Assembly: GCA_963704505.1 (NCBI GenBank)
Contig: OY969912.1
Location: forward strand, 1,426,001 to 1,490,000
DNA: 64,000 nucleotides
Reading direction: 5' to 3'
From: VRUE01 sp963704505
GTDB lineage: Bacteria > Actinomycetota > Thermoleophilia > Solirubrobacterales > 70-9
In this document: one piece after another, positions 9,952 to 17,130 of the stretch
Layout of the letters: each line of letters opens with the position of its first letter
Position numbering within the stretch: the stretch's first letter is position 1
Position numbers and translations under genes: made by a program
Notes under the pieces: generated by a model
Told to the model about the DNA's origin: nothing
Databases searched by the model: none
What the model saw: only the letters and a program-made list of their open reading frames with translations

Positions 9952-11370
9952 GCAACGCGCGCAATCGATACCGATGTCGCCTTCGCCGGCGCCGCCCGCC
10001 AGGCCGAGATGGTCCGAGCGGGAGAGGTCTCGCCGACCGAGTTGGTCCAGCTCAGCCTCGACCGGATCGCCAGCCTCGACCCTGAGCTGAACTCCTTCCT
10101 CAAGGTCTTCCCGGAGAAGGCGCTGCTCGAAGCCGAGCAGGCCGAGGCGCGCCTGAAGGCAGGCGAGGACCGCCCCCTGCTCGGCGTGCCGATCGCGATC
10201 AAGAACGAGATGGACGTGCACGGAGAGGTGACCACCTGGGGCACGGACGGGTTCAGCGAGCCGGCTCCGGACGACTGCGACATGGTCAAGCGGTTGCGCG
10301 AGGCCGGGGCGATCATCGTCGGCCTGACCCTGCTGCCGGAGATGGCGATCTGCGGCTTCACCGAGTCGGCGACCTTCGGCGTCACCCGTAATCCCTGGAA
10401 TCCGCAGCGCACGCCGGGCGGTTCGAGCGGGGGTTCCGCCGCCGCGGTCGCCGCCGGCCTGGTCCCGATCGCCTCCGCGGGCGACGGCGCCGGCTCGATC
10501 CGCATCCCGGCCGCCTCATGCGGCCTGTTCGGGCTCAAACCCTCGCGCGGGAGGGTCTCATTGGCACCGGAGCTCGAAGGCTGGCACGGGCTGACCGCCT
10601 ACGGCTGCGTCAGTCGCAGCGTGCTGGACACCGCGCTCTGGCTCGACGTCGTCTCCGGCGGCTCCCAGGAGGACGAGGCGCCGCCGCCCCCGGAGCGTCC
10701 CTTCGTCGAGTCGGCGCAGACCCCGCCGGGCCCGCTGCGGGTCGCCTACTCGACCGTGCCTCCGGGAGCCGCGGCCCCGGCGACGGTCTCGGACGAGGCG
10801 AAGCGGGCGGTATCCGACGCGGCCGACCTGATGACCTCGCTCGGCCATGACGTCAGCCAGAGGGATCCGGACTGGGGCAGGATCGGCGACAACAGCGCGG
10901 CGCGCTTCCTGCGCGGCGTGGCGGACTCGGTCGCGGACGTTCCCCACCCGGAGCGGCTGGAACGGCGGACGCGGGGCTTCGGGCGGGTGGGGAAGCTGCT
11001 GCCGGACTCCCTGTATGAGAAGGCGATGGCGGGACGCGCCGCCGATGTCGCCCGCCTCAACGCGATCTTCGACTCCTGCGACGTACTGATCACCCCGGTG
11101 ATGGGCGGCACCGCGCTGCCGGTGCGCCGCTGGGAGGGCAAGGGCGCGATCCGCACCGTGCTCGGGATGAGCCGCTTCTATCCGTACTGCATCCCCTGGA
11201 ACCACGTCGGCAACCCGGCGATGGCGGTTCCGGCGGGGTTTGCCGCCGACGGGATGCCGCTCTCGATCCAGGTGATCGGCCGGCGCGGCGACGAGGCGAC
11301 ATTGCTCTCGCTCGCGGGCCAGATCGAGGCCGAGCGGCCCTGGGCGGACAGTCGCCCACCCATTTCCTAG
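9949..11370 (+). CDS. Amidase signature family hydrolase, probable ATC start
   Basis: Hydrolyses an amide bond using the Ser-cisSer-Lys triad. Counted from the first ATG (10009; 453 residues), the triad is K65 (IAIKNEMD), S139 (PGGSSGGS) and S163 (GAGSIRIPAA). The family spans GatA-type and free amidases; no GatB or GatC is nearby, so a catabolic or detoxifying amidase is likelier than a tRNA amidotransferase. Twenty codons upstream of ATG 10009 read like a normal amidase N-terminus (TDVAFAGAARQAE) yet contain no canonical start. ATC 9949 lies 6 nt after a TAGGGT -10 box, so I place the start there (473 residues). Confidence 0.88.
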   Translation: MATRAIDTDVAFAGAARQAEMVRAGEVSPTELVQLSLDRIASLDPELNSFLKVFPEKALLEAEQAEARLKAGEDRPLLGVPIAIKNEMDVHGEVTTWGTDGFSEPAPDDCDMVKRLREAGAIIVGLTLLPEMAICGFTESATFGVTRNPWNPQRTPGGSSGGSAAAVAAGLVPIASAGDGAGSIRIPAASCGLFGLKPSRGRVSLAPELEGWHGLTAYGCVSRSVLDTALWLDVVSGGSQEDEAPPPPERPFVESAQTPPGPLRVAYSTVPPGAAAPATVSDEAKRAVSDAADLMTSLGHDVSQRDPDWGRIGDNSAARFLRGVADSVADVPHPERLERRTRGFGRVGKLLPDSLYEKAMAGRAADVARLNAIFDSCDVLITPVMGGTALPVRRWEGKGAIRTVLGMSRFYPYCIPWNHVGNPAMAVPAGFAADGMPLSIQVIGRRGDEATLLSLAGQIEAERPWADSRPPIS

Positions 11371-11388
11371 ACCCGCTTTCGCAGGGCG

Positions 11389-12681
11389 CTAGCCAGGGAA
11401 GACGTTGCGCATGCGTGCCAGCTCGCGGACCTTGCCCCGCGGACGGATCTTGCCCCGCAGCATCGCTTTGATCGGGCTGCTGCCCGGTTTGGTCGCGTTC
11501 AGCCAGTCGGCCCAGCTGGTCTCGAAGGTGACGTTGGCGCTCGGTGCCTCGCCGGGCTCGGCCCGGGTCGAGCCGTTGTCGACGATCACGTGCCAGGGGT
11601 CGGCGTCGCTGAAGCGCCACTGGTAGACGAGGGGGGAGGAGCCGTTGGCGGCTTTCGGGTTGGTCGAGCGGGCGACGATGTCGAAGAACATCCGCTGCAA
11701 CTCCGGCGAGGACTTGGGCTCGACCAGGCCGGGCTGGCCGACGACCCCCGCTTCCAGCATCTTCACCTGATTGCTGGCGATTTCCGCCTCCGACATGTCG
11801 TGGTCGAAGGGGAAGACGCCGGGCGGCATCTCCTCGGTCGGGAAGCCGATCGTCCGCCAGCGCTGGCGGATCAGTTTCAGGCCGAAGGCGTAGATGTCCT
11901 CGAGCGAGAAGCCGTAGCACTCGGTGTAGGAGCGGTCCCAGTTGGGCGGGGTGAAGACGGCGACGCCGTAGGGGAGCGTCTCCCGCAGCAGCTCGATCAC
12001 CGCCGCGCGGTTCTCCTCCCAACCCGGGTTCCCCTCGCCGAGCAATTCGGAGAGGACTTTGACACCGAAGCCGATGTGGCGCTGCTCGTCCTTGGAGACG
12101 TTGGCCATGCCGGAGCTGAATCCGGGCATCGTGTCCTCGGAGGCGAAGAAGTCCTCGATGAAGTGCTGCCCCGGCTGGGCGAGGCTGCCCTCGACGATCA
12201 AGTGGTAGAGCGTGATCGCCTGCGCGTACTTCGGCAGCGAGCGGTCCTTGCGCAGTTCCTCGGCCATAACGTCGAGGCGGTCGAAGATCCCGTGGTAGCC
12301 CCAGTTGAGCTGGGGGAGGGTGGCGGCGAGGGTCTGCTTCAACGATGTCCCGTCGACCCCGATCACCTCTTTGAAGAAGCGGTGGAAAAAGACCGAGTGG
12401 CGGACCTCGTCGACCTGCTGGGTGGCGAGGAAGTAGGACTGCTCCTCGGTCGGCGCGGCGGTGATGTACGGAGCCAGGGTGTCGGCGACCCGGTCCTCGC
12501 CGTAGAAGAACATCGAGTAGATCCACATCGCCGAGCGCCGCTGGATGTCGTCGAGCCCATTCCAGCCGGCGAGGTCGGCCGAGAAGTCGATGTCGTAGGC
12601 GCTCCAGTTGCCACCCTCCCAGCGCTTGTAGAGGTCCTCATAGGTGACGTTCTCCATCAAGCTCTGCGCCGCGACGCTCAT
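11389..12681 (-). CDS. R2-like diiron ferritin-fold protein with C-terminal SCP2-like domain
   Basis: A 430-residue protein. The N-terminal part has the six-ligand diiron pattern of ribonucleotide reductase R2 and R2-like oxidases: E62 (GEDRV), E92 and H95 (DEVRH), E164 (VEGSLA), E199 and H202 (DEQRH). The C-terminal part (about 320-430) resembles a sterol-carrier SCP2 lipid-binding domain. No large RNR subunit lies nearby and the C-terminal R2 tail is absent, so a lipid-associated oxidase like R2lox is favoured over DNA precursor synthesis. ATG 12681 has a clear ribosome site (AAAGGAG). Convergent with the amidase, 18 bp apart. Confidence 0.75.
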   Translation of the reverse strand: MSVAAQSLMENVTYEDLYKRWEGGNWSAYDIDFSADLAGWNGLDDIQRRSAMWIYSMFFYGEDRVADTLAPYITAAPTEEQSYFLATQQVDEVRHSVFFHRFFKEVIGVDGTSLKQTLAATLPQLNWGYHGIFDRLDVMAEELRKDRSLPKYAQAITLYHLIVEGSLAQPGQHFIEDFFASEDTMPGFSSGMANVSKDEQRHIGFGVKVLSELLGEGNPGWEENRAAVIELLRETLPYGVAVFTPPNWDRSYTECYGFSLEDIYAFGLKLIRQRWRTIGFPTEEMPPGVFPFDHDMSEAEIASNQVKMLEAGVVGQPGLVEPKSSPELQRMFFDIVARSTNPKAANGSSPLVYQWRFSDADPWHVIVDNGSTRAEPGEAPSANVTFETSWADWLNATKPGSSPIKAMLRGKIRPRGKVRELARMRNVFPG

Positions 12682-12719
12682 CTCTTCTCCTTTTGGTGTC
12701 TCATCCCCGTGCGGCAAAT

Positions 12720-12902
12720 CTAGCGCGAAACCTGGCTGGGCAGCCAGGCGTCCAGTGTGACGTCGGTCACGCTTATCCCTTCTTTGTATGAGGGCCAAAT
12801 GCTCTCCGCACGGTCGGAGGCGGCGATCTCGGCTTCGAGCACCTCGAAATGCAGGTGCGCCCACTCCAACTTGTGCCGCGCCCCTTCTAGTGGATGAGTC
12901 AC
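12720..12902 (-). CDS. Small hypothetical ORF, possibly a remnant
   Basis: A 60-codon ORF with a GTG start, lying upstream of and in the same orientation as the diiron gene. Its first 35 residues (HKLEWAHLHFEVLEAEI) look like an amphipathic helix seen at the start of longer actinobacterial hypothetical proteins; the remainder does not continue that resemblance. It may be a truncated gene or a genuine microprotein. No ribosome site is obvious. Support is weak and the family is not recognised. Confidence 0.35.
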   Translation of the reverse strand: MTHPLEGARHKLEWAHLHFEVLEAEIAASDRAESIWPSYKEGISVTDVTLDAWLPSQVSR

Positions 12903-12920
12903 TCGCTACCCTCGCCTTAG

Positions 12921-13079
12921 ATGCCTGACGAGCGCAAGGCTAAGCAGAAAACCGAGAAGGGACTAGAGATTCCAGTCCCGTCTAGGTCGGAGTTTGACTT
13001 TGTGCTGGGGAAGCTGGCTCCGCCGGTAGGTCGTAAAGGGACTGCCGGGAAAGACCAGCCTCCGAAGCGATCCGAGTAA
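12921..13079 (+). CDS. 52-residue microprotein with LEIPV motif (copy 1)
   Basis: A short ORF: basic N-terminus (MPDERKAKQKTEKG), core LEIPVPSRSEFDFVLGKLAP, and a basic, proline-containing tail. Eleven of 21 core positions are identical to the ORF at 13098, including L-E-I-P-V, R, E, D, L, A and P, which argues that both are real genes of one family. TACCCT at 12907-12912 lies 8 nt before the ATG and could be a leaderless -10 box. No signal peptide, membrane segment or cysteine is present. Function is unknown. Confidence 0.55.
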   Translation: MPDERKAKQKTEKGLEIPVPSRSEFDFVLGKLAPPVGRKGTAGKDQPPKRSE

Positions 13080-13097
13080 CGCCTTCTTTCTGAGCCC

Positions 13098-13187
13098 ATG
13101 CCGGCCGAACCTCTCGAGATTCCGGTGCGCAGGCGGGGCGAGATTGACTGGATGCTGAAGCGTGCCGCGAAGCCACAGGAGCACTGA
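13098..13187 (+). CDS. 29-residue microprotein with LEIPV motif (copy 2)
   Basis: A very short ORF (MPAEPLEIPVRRRGEIDWML, then KRAAKPQEH) 18 bp after copy 1. The conserved core starts LEIPV followed by RRRGEIDWML, matching LEIPV-PSRSEFDFVL of copy 1. Without that match the ORF would be too short to call. Both copies have a charged residue at the E and D positions and an aromatic/aliphatic pattern suggesting a short amphipathic helix. Function is unknown. Confidence 0.5.
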   Translation: MPAEPLEIPVRRRGEIDWMLKRAAKPQEH

Positions 13188-13190
13188 GTC

Positions 13191-13379
13191 TTGGCCGCCC
13201 TGTGGATGGCCTCATTGCTCTTTATCTTCGGCGTCGTAGCGGGCGCTCTCGCATTCGTCGGAGCCGTCGAAAAGGGCGAGTACCTAGCGGCTCTCGCATT
13301 TGCGGCGATCACGCTGATCTGCTGCTTGGGCGTCTATGTACCCATCAGATCCAAGCGCGTGCGACGGTGGTGGTGGTGA
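13191..13379 (+). CDS. Small two-helix membrane protein
   Basis: A 62-residue ORF with a TTG start 3 nt after the stop of the LEIPV microprotein (alternative ATG at 13206). Two hydrophobic helices (about 5-25, LFIFGVVAGALAFVG; about 31-52, LAALAFAAITLICCLGVYV) are joined by a short charged loop, KGEY. The tail SKRVRRWWW is basic and would stay in the cytoplasm. Position suggests co-transcription with the two microproteins. The family is not recognised. Confidence 0.5.
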   Translation: MAALWMASLLFIFGVVAGALAFVGAVEKGEYLAALAFAAITLICCLGVYVPIRSKRVRRWWW

Positions 13380-13459
13380 TTTGAAGCGGCCTGGAAGCGA
13401 GAAGGGTTCTGCTTGCACACCCGACTGAACTGCTCGGTAGAGGTGACAGAATCGAGGGC

Positions 13460-13591
13460 GTGCTTCGAAGGATCGGCTCCTTGGCGGTATCTGTTTTCGA
13501 ATCGGCCCGAGAGCGCCTGGAAACGCTCTGGGTGATCGACAAACCGGAGGGATGGGACCCGCCGAAGAAAGACCCGCGCAACGGCATCTAG
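13460..13591 (+). CDS. 43-residue hypothetical protein
   Basis: A short ORF from GTG 13460: an amphipathic helix (RRIGSLAVSVFESARERLE, residues 3-21) followed by TLWVIDKPEGWDPPKKDPRN. The tail is rich in W, P and K and looks designed rather than random; the antisense frame does not. GAGGG lies 2-6 nt upstream of the GTG. The frame stays open further upstream with no standard start. Function is unknown. Confidence 0.45.
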   Translation: MLRRIGSLAVSVFESARERLETLWVIDKPEGWDPPKKDPRNGI

Positions 13592-13600
13592 GCTGCCCCG

Positions 13601-13801
13601 ATGCCGATCCTGCGCAAGAAGCTTCCCGAGGGCGTTCGCCTCTTCTATGTGGAGTGCGAATGCGGAGAGGAGTTCAAGGCCTACGTCGAGGTCGACGAGG
13701 GTGCGGCGCGGCCTGAGAAGGGCCTCCTGGTCCCGGTCTCCGGCGAATGCCCCTGGTGTGGGCTCAAGCTCGAGGAGATCGAGTTGCCTGGAGGTGGCTG
13801 A
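13601..13801 (+). CDS. Small zinc-ribbon protein
   Basis: A 66-residue protein with paired cysteines at 19/21 (ECECG) and 50/53 (CPWCG), the spacing of a zinc ribbon. It starts MPILRKKLPEGVRLFYVECE. TAGGCT at 13589-13594 lies 6 nt before the ATG with no ribosome site, fitting leaderless expression. Such ribbons often serve in nucleic-acid or protein binding; nothing more specific can be said. Its 3' end overlaps the convergent membrane protein gene by 38 bp. Confidence 0.65.
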   Translation: MPILRKKLPEGVRLFYVECECGEEFKAYVEVDEGAARPEKGLLVPVSGECPWCGLKLEEIELPGGG

Positions 13802-14153
13802 GCCCGGCGCCGAGGCTGGCGCCGATCGCGAGCGGCACCGCGGAGACGAACAGGCTGATGAGGCTGATCAACCCGAGCGGCGGGACGCCATCGTGCCAGG
13901 GGCTGACGTAGCCGCTTATCTGCAGGTAGGTGAGCACGGCCAGCGGCCCGAGCAGGGAGGCGAGCACCCACCAGCGGCCGACGACGACGCCGACGACCAG
14001 CGGCAGGGCCAGCGCGAAGACGACGCGGAAGCCGGTCGAGTGGAGAAATTCGTAGGTCCCCTGCGAGTAGGCGTCGATCTGTTTCTGCTCGGCGTAGGCC
14101 CAGAGTCCGAGCAGGAGGCCGTAGGCCGTGGTCACCGCGATTCTCACCCTCAT
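13764..14153 (-). CDS. Hypothetical membrane protein with about four helices
   Basis: A 129-residue protein with hydrophobic segments at about 4-21, 41-58, 62-80 and 92-116. The second contains FRVVFALALPLVVGVVVG. Charges are few and fall in the loops. No family is recognised. ATG 14153 follows TAGACA at 14159-14164, a possible weak -10 box. Tail-to-tail overlap with the zinc-ribbon gene is unusual for bacteria but both frames look coding. Confidence 0.6.
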   Translation of the reverse strand: MRVRIAVTTAYGLLLGLWAYAEQKQIDAYSQGTYEFLHSTGFRVVFALALPLVVGVVVGRWWVLASLLGPLAVLTYLQISGYVSPWHDGVPPLGLISLISLFVSAVPLAIGASLGAGLSHLQATRSPRA

Positions 14154-14184
14154 CGCCCTGTCTACACGGGCGATGTCGCCGCGG

Positions 14185-15681
14185 TTACTCCGGCGGCTCG
14201 ATCTCGCGCTTGAGGATCTTGCCGGTCGGGCCCTTGGGCAGGTCGTCGATGAACCAGACGGTCCGCGGGTACTTGTAGGCGGCGATCCGCTCCTTGACGT
14301 AGGCGCTGACCTCCTCGGCCTCGAGCTCCTCGCCGTCGTGGAGGACGACCGCGGCGCCGATCTCCTCGCCCCATTCGTCGTGGGGCACGCCGACGACCGC
14401 GGCTTCGCGGATCTTGGGGTGCTCGTAGAGGACCTCCTCGACCTCGCGCGGGTAGACGTTGTAGCCGCCGCGGATGATCAGGTCCTTCTTGCGATCGACG
14501 ATGAAGAAGTAGCCGTCCTCGTCGACGCGGGCCATGTCGCCGCTGTGGAACCAGCCGCCGCGCATCGCCTCCTCGGTCGCCTCGGGCCGTTCCCAATAGC
14601 CCTTCATGATGTTGTGCCCGCGAATCACGATCTCGCCGACCTCGCCCTGCTCGACCTCTTTGTCGTCCTCGTCGACGACCCGCATCTCGACACCCTCGAT
14701 CGGGGTGCCGATCGAGCCCGCCTTGCGTTCCCTGTCGGGATGGTTGGAGCAGGCGACCGGGGAGGTCTCGGAGAGCCCGTAGCCCTCCATCACCTTCGCC
14801 CCGAAGGCCTCTTCGAAGCCGCGAAGGACCTCGACCGGCATCGAGGCACCGCCGGTGATGCAGATCCGAAGCGTCGAGGTGTCGTAGTCCTCGCGGTCGG
14901 GGTGGTTGAGCAGCGCCCCGTACATCGTCGGGACGCCGTAGAAGTGGGTGACGCCGTCGCGCTGCATCGTCTCCAGCGCCTCGCCGGGGTCGAATTTCGG
15001 CACCAGCGTGAGGCAGGCGCCGTATCGGAGGGAGGCGTTCATCGCCACGGTCTGGCCGAATGAGTGAAAGAGGGGGAGGGCTCCGAGGACGATGTCACCG
15101 GGACCGATCTCGCTGGTCGTCCGCGCCGAGACATCGGCGTTGCGGGAGAGGTTCTCGTGGGTGAGCTCGGCCCCCTTCGGCTTGCCGGTCGTGCCCGAGG
15201 TGTAGAGGATCACGGCGGTGTCATCGCCGGCGGTGTCCGCGACTCCCGCGTTCGGCTCGAAGCCGGCGAGCGTCTCGGCAAAGGAAAAGGGCTCGATTTC
15301 GACCAGCTCGGCACCGGCATCCTCGGCCCCCTCATTGGTCCCCGCGGCACAGAAGCCGTGCCAGGCGAGCAGCAGCTTGGCGCCCGAGTCCTCCAGGTAG
15401 AAGGCGATCTCGCGTCGCTTGAGGAGGACGTTCATCGGCACCACCACGGCGCCGGCGCGCAGGATGCCGTAGTAGACGATCGGGAACTCAGGGACGTTCG
15501 GCAGCATCACCCCGACCCGGTCGCCGGGCTGGACCCCGTTCTCACGCAGCATCGACGCCAGGCGCGCCGAGAGCTCATCGAGCTCGCCGTAGGTCAGCTC
15601 GGACTCGCCGAGCCTGATCGCCGGCCGCTCCGGGTCACGCGCAGCGCTGTCAGTGAGCGTCGATGCCAGATTCAGTCCCAT
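14185..15681 (-). CDS. Long-chain fatty acid--CoA ligase / AMP-dependent synthetase
   Basis: A 498-residue acyl-activating enzyme: forms acyl-AMP from a carboxylate and ATP, then acyl-CoA. It shows the adenylate-forming core motifs YTSGTTGKPKGAELTH (about 160-175), GYGLSETSP, SGDMARVDEDGYFFIVDRKK and the C-terminal catalytic lysine in PTGKILKREI. Length fits fatty acyl-CoA ligases of the FadD type; chain length is not predictable. ATG 15681 is preceded by GGAGAGGGC, a good ribosome site. It is transcribed divergently from a PRC-barrel gene. The frame remains open far upstream, but that extension is antisense noise. Confidence 0.93.
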   Translation of the reverse strand: MGLNLASTLTDSAARDPERPAIRLGESELTYGELDELSARLASMLRENGVQPGDRVGVMLPNVPEFPIVYYGILRAGAVVVPMNVLLKRREIAFYLEDSGAKLLLAWHGFCAAGTNEGAEDAGAELVEIEPFSFAETLAGFEPNAGVADTAGDDTAVILYTSGTTGKPKGAELTHENLSRNADVSARTTSEIGPGDIVLGALPLFHSFGQTVAMNASLRYGACLTLVPKFDPGEALETMQRDGVTHFYGVPTMYGALLNHPDREDYDTSTLRICITGGASMPVEVLRGFEEAFGAKVMEGYGLSETSPVACSNHPDRERKAGSIGTPIEGVEMRVVDEDDKEVEQGEVGEIVIRGHNIMKGYWERPEATEEAMRGGWFHSGDMARVDEDGYFFIVDRKKDLIIRGGYNVYPREVEEVLYEHPKIREAAVVGVPHDEWGEEIGAAVVLHDGEELEAEEVSAYVKERIAAYKYPRTVWFIDDLPKGPTGKILKREIEPPE

Positions 15682-15734
15682 TTCAGCCCTCTCCTCGTCG
15701 TCCGTCCCCTGCCGGCCGAGCATAAACCAGGGGT

Positions 15735-15740
15735 TATGCT
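15735..15740 (+). promoter_or_regulatory. -10 box of leaderless PRC-barrel gene
   Basis: TATGCT ends 7 nt before ATG 15748. This spacing decides in favour of 15748 over the in-frame ATG at 15736, which lies inside the -10 box itself. Confidence 0.45.
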
Positions 15741-15747
15741 GCGCGGG

Positions 15748-16110
15748 ATGGACGACCTCGGCGAGATGAGCTCCTACCTGGCGATCACTCCCGGGATGTC
15801 CGTCTTCTCCAGCGACGGCACCGAGATCGGGAAGGTCGAGCATCTCCTCGCCGACATCGAGGACGACATCTTCGACGGCGTCGTGCTCGACACGAGTGCC
15901 CTGCCCGGCGGACACCGTTTCGTCGACGCGCCCGAAGTCGACCGTGTCTATGACCGCGGCATCGTCCTCAAGGTGGACGCTGCCGCCGCGGAGTCCCTGC
16001 CCGAGCCGAGCGCCAACCCGGCCTCGCTCGAGGTCGGCGCCGACGACATGGTTCCCGAGAAGCACGCGAAACTGCGGCGTGCCTGGGACCTGATCTCCGG
16101 CAAGGGCTGA
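15748..16110 (+). CDS. PRC-barrel domain protein
   Basis: A 120-residue soluble protein. Residues 8-75 fit a PRC-barrel: ITPGMSVFSSDGTEIGKVEH, a DIFDGVVLD strand, and FVDAPEVDRVYDRGIVL. PRC-barrels occur in photosynthetic reaction centres and RimM but mostly in small stress-linked proteins of unknown function, as probably here. The tail is short and basic. ATG 15748 is chosen from the TATGCT box 7 nt upstream. Confidence 0.75.
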   Translation: MDDLGEMSSYLAITPGMSVFSSDGTEIGKVEHLLADIEDDIFDGVVLDTSALPGGHRFVDAPEVDRVYDRGIVLKVDAAAAESLPEPSANPASLEVGADDMVPEKHAKLRRAWDLISGKG

Positions 16111-16114
16111 GCGC

Positions 16115-16570
16115 TCAGGCGGTCGTCGCCTCAGCGATCACGGGCTCTTCCCACAGCTTGTTCATTTCGTTCTGCAGGTAGCCCGGCAGGATGATCGCGA
16201 ACACCCCTATGAACGGCAGGAACGAGACTACGACCAGGATCAGGACGATCCAGCCGTTCATGGTCGCTTTTCCGACCACCGCCTCCTGGGCGCGCTGGAT
16301 TCGCTGGATCCCTTTGTAATAGGAGACCAGCGCCGGGACGACTATGAGACTTCCGGGGAAGACGGCGAGCAGCGAGCGGACCGGCCTCTCGCCCAGCCCC
16401 TCGATGCCGCGAACCTGTCCGAGATCGCGCAACTCGCGATTGACCTGGTACCACCAGTAGACGAAGTAGACCCCAAAGCTCACGAACGTCCACGCCACGA
16501 CGGCGACCGGATGGCGGATTTTCGCCGTCTTCTCGAGCGACCCCGGCTCGATCTGGACCTCGGTCGCCAC
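16115..16570 (-). CDS. DUF4234 family membrane protein
   Basis: A 151-residue membrane protein with the DUF4234 opening pattern IRHPVAVVAWTFVSFGVYFV followed by YWWYQVNRELRDLG. Hydrophobic segments lie at about 20-40, 68-84 and 107-132. DUF4234 proteins have no established function. GTG 16570 has a TAGGGT -10 box (16578-16583, minus strand) 7 nt upstream and no ribosome site, so it is probably leaderless. It is divergent from the FKBP lipoprotein 56 bp away and convergent with the PRC-barrel gene. Confidence 0.8.
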   Translation of the reverse strand: MATEVQIEPGSLEKTAKIRHPVAVVAWTFVSFGVYFVYWWYQVNRELRDLGQVRGIEGLGERPVRSLLAVFPGSLIVVPALVSYYKGIQRIQRAQEAVVGKATMNGWIVLILVVVSFLPFIGVFAIILPGYLQNEMNKLWEEPVIAEATTA

Positions 16571-16612
16571 CGGCGCGACCCTACTTCTTTAGGGAATTTG
16601 AAGGCAATCGCA

Positions 16613-16618
16613 TACGAT
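16613..16618 (+). promoter_or_regulatory. -10 box of leaderless FKBP gene
   Basis: TACGAT ends 8 nt before GTG 16627. Together with TAGGGT at 16578-16583 on the other strand it forms a compact divergent promoter region. Confidence 0.45.
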
Positions 16619-16626
16619 GCCCGGCC

Positions 16627-17130
16627 GTGAAGCTCCTCGCCCTGATGATCTGCGCAGTTTTCGCACTCGCCGTCGCCGGTTGCGGCAGCAGCGATGACAC
16701 GTCCTCGACCGAAGCGGCCGCGGAAACGACGGCCGAAACGAGCGCCTCGCCCGAAAAGGCGAAGACGAAGCCGAAGGTGACGGTGCCCGAGGGCGCGCCG
16801 CCGAAGGAGCTCGAAACCAAGGAACTTGAAGAAGGGACCGGCGCCGAAGCGAAGTCGGGCGACGAAGTGACCGTCCAGTACGTCGGCGTCAACTACAAGA
16901 CGGGCAAAGAATTCGACGCCTCCTGGGACCGCGGCGAACCGTTCACCTTCACCCTCGGGGAAGGCGAAGTGATTCCGGGCTGGGACCAGGGAGTCGAAGG
17001 GATGAAGGTCGGCGGGCGCCGCGAGCTGGTCATCCCGCCGGAATTGGGCTACGGCCCGCAGGGTGCGCCGCCGGCGATCCCGGGCAACGAAACGCTCGTT
17101 TTCGTCATCGACCTCCTCGAAGTCGGCTGA
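16627..17130 (+). CDS. FKBP-type peptidyl-prolyl isomerase lipoprotein
   Basis: A 167-residue exported isomerase that speeds cis-trans proline isomerisation during folding outside the membrane. The signal peptide ends in the lipobox VAGC (Cys19 lipidated); a threonine/alanine/lysine-rich linker follows to about residue 60. The FKBP domain (about 65-166) shows GDEVTVQYVG, FDASWDRGEPFTF, VIPGWDQGVEGMKVGGRREL, IPPELGYG and the closing VFVIDLLEV. It uses GAA and AAA codons more than neighbouring cytoplasmic genes. GTG 16627 is leaderless by the TACGAT box. The stop overlaps the next gene's proposed ATC start (TGATC). Confidence 0.93.
   Translation: MKLLALMICAVFALAVAGCGSSDDTSSTEAAAETTAETSASPEKAKTKPKVTVPEGAPPKELETKELEEGTGAEAKSGDEVTVQYVGVNYKTGKEFDASWDRGEPFTFTLGEGEVIPGWDQGVEGMKVGGRRELVIPPELGYGPQGAPPAIPGNETLVFVIDLLEVG

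Noticed and set aside
11389..12681. Class I ribonucleotide reductase small subunit
   Set aside because: No large subunit nearby, no R2 C-terminal tail, and an added lipid-carrier-like domain; an R2-like oxidase fits better.
13345..13587. 80-codon minus-strand ORF
   Set aside because: Serine- and arginine-rich with no pattern, while the plus strand encodes the membrane microprotein end and the 43-residue protein.
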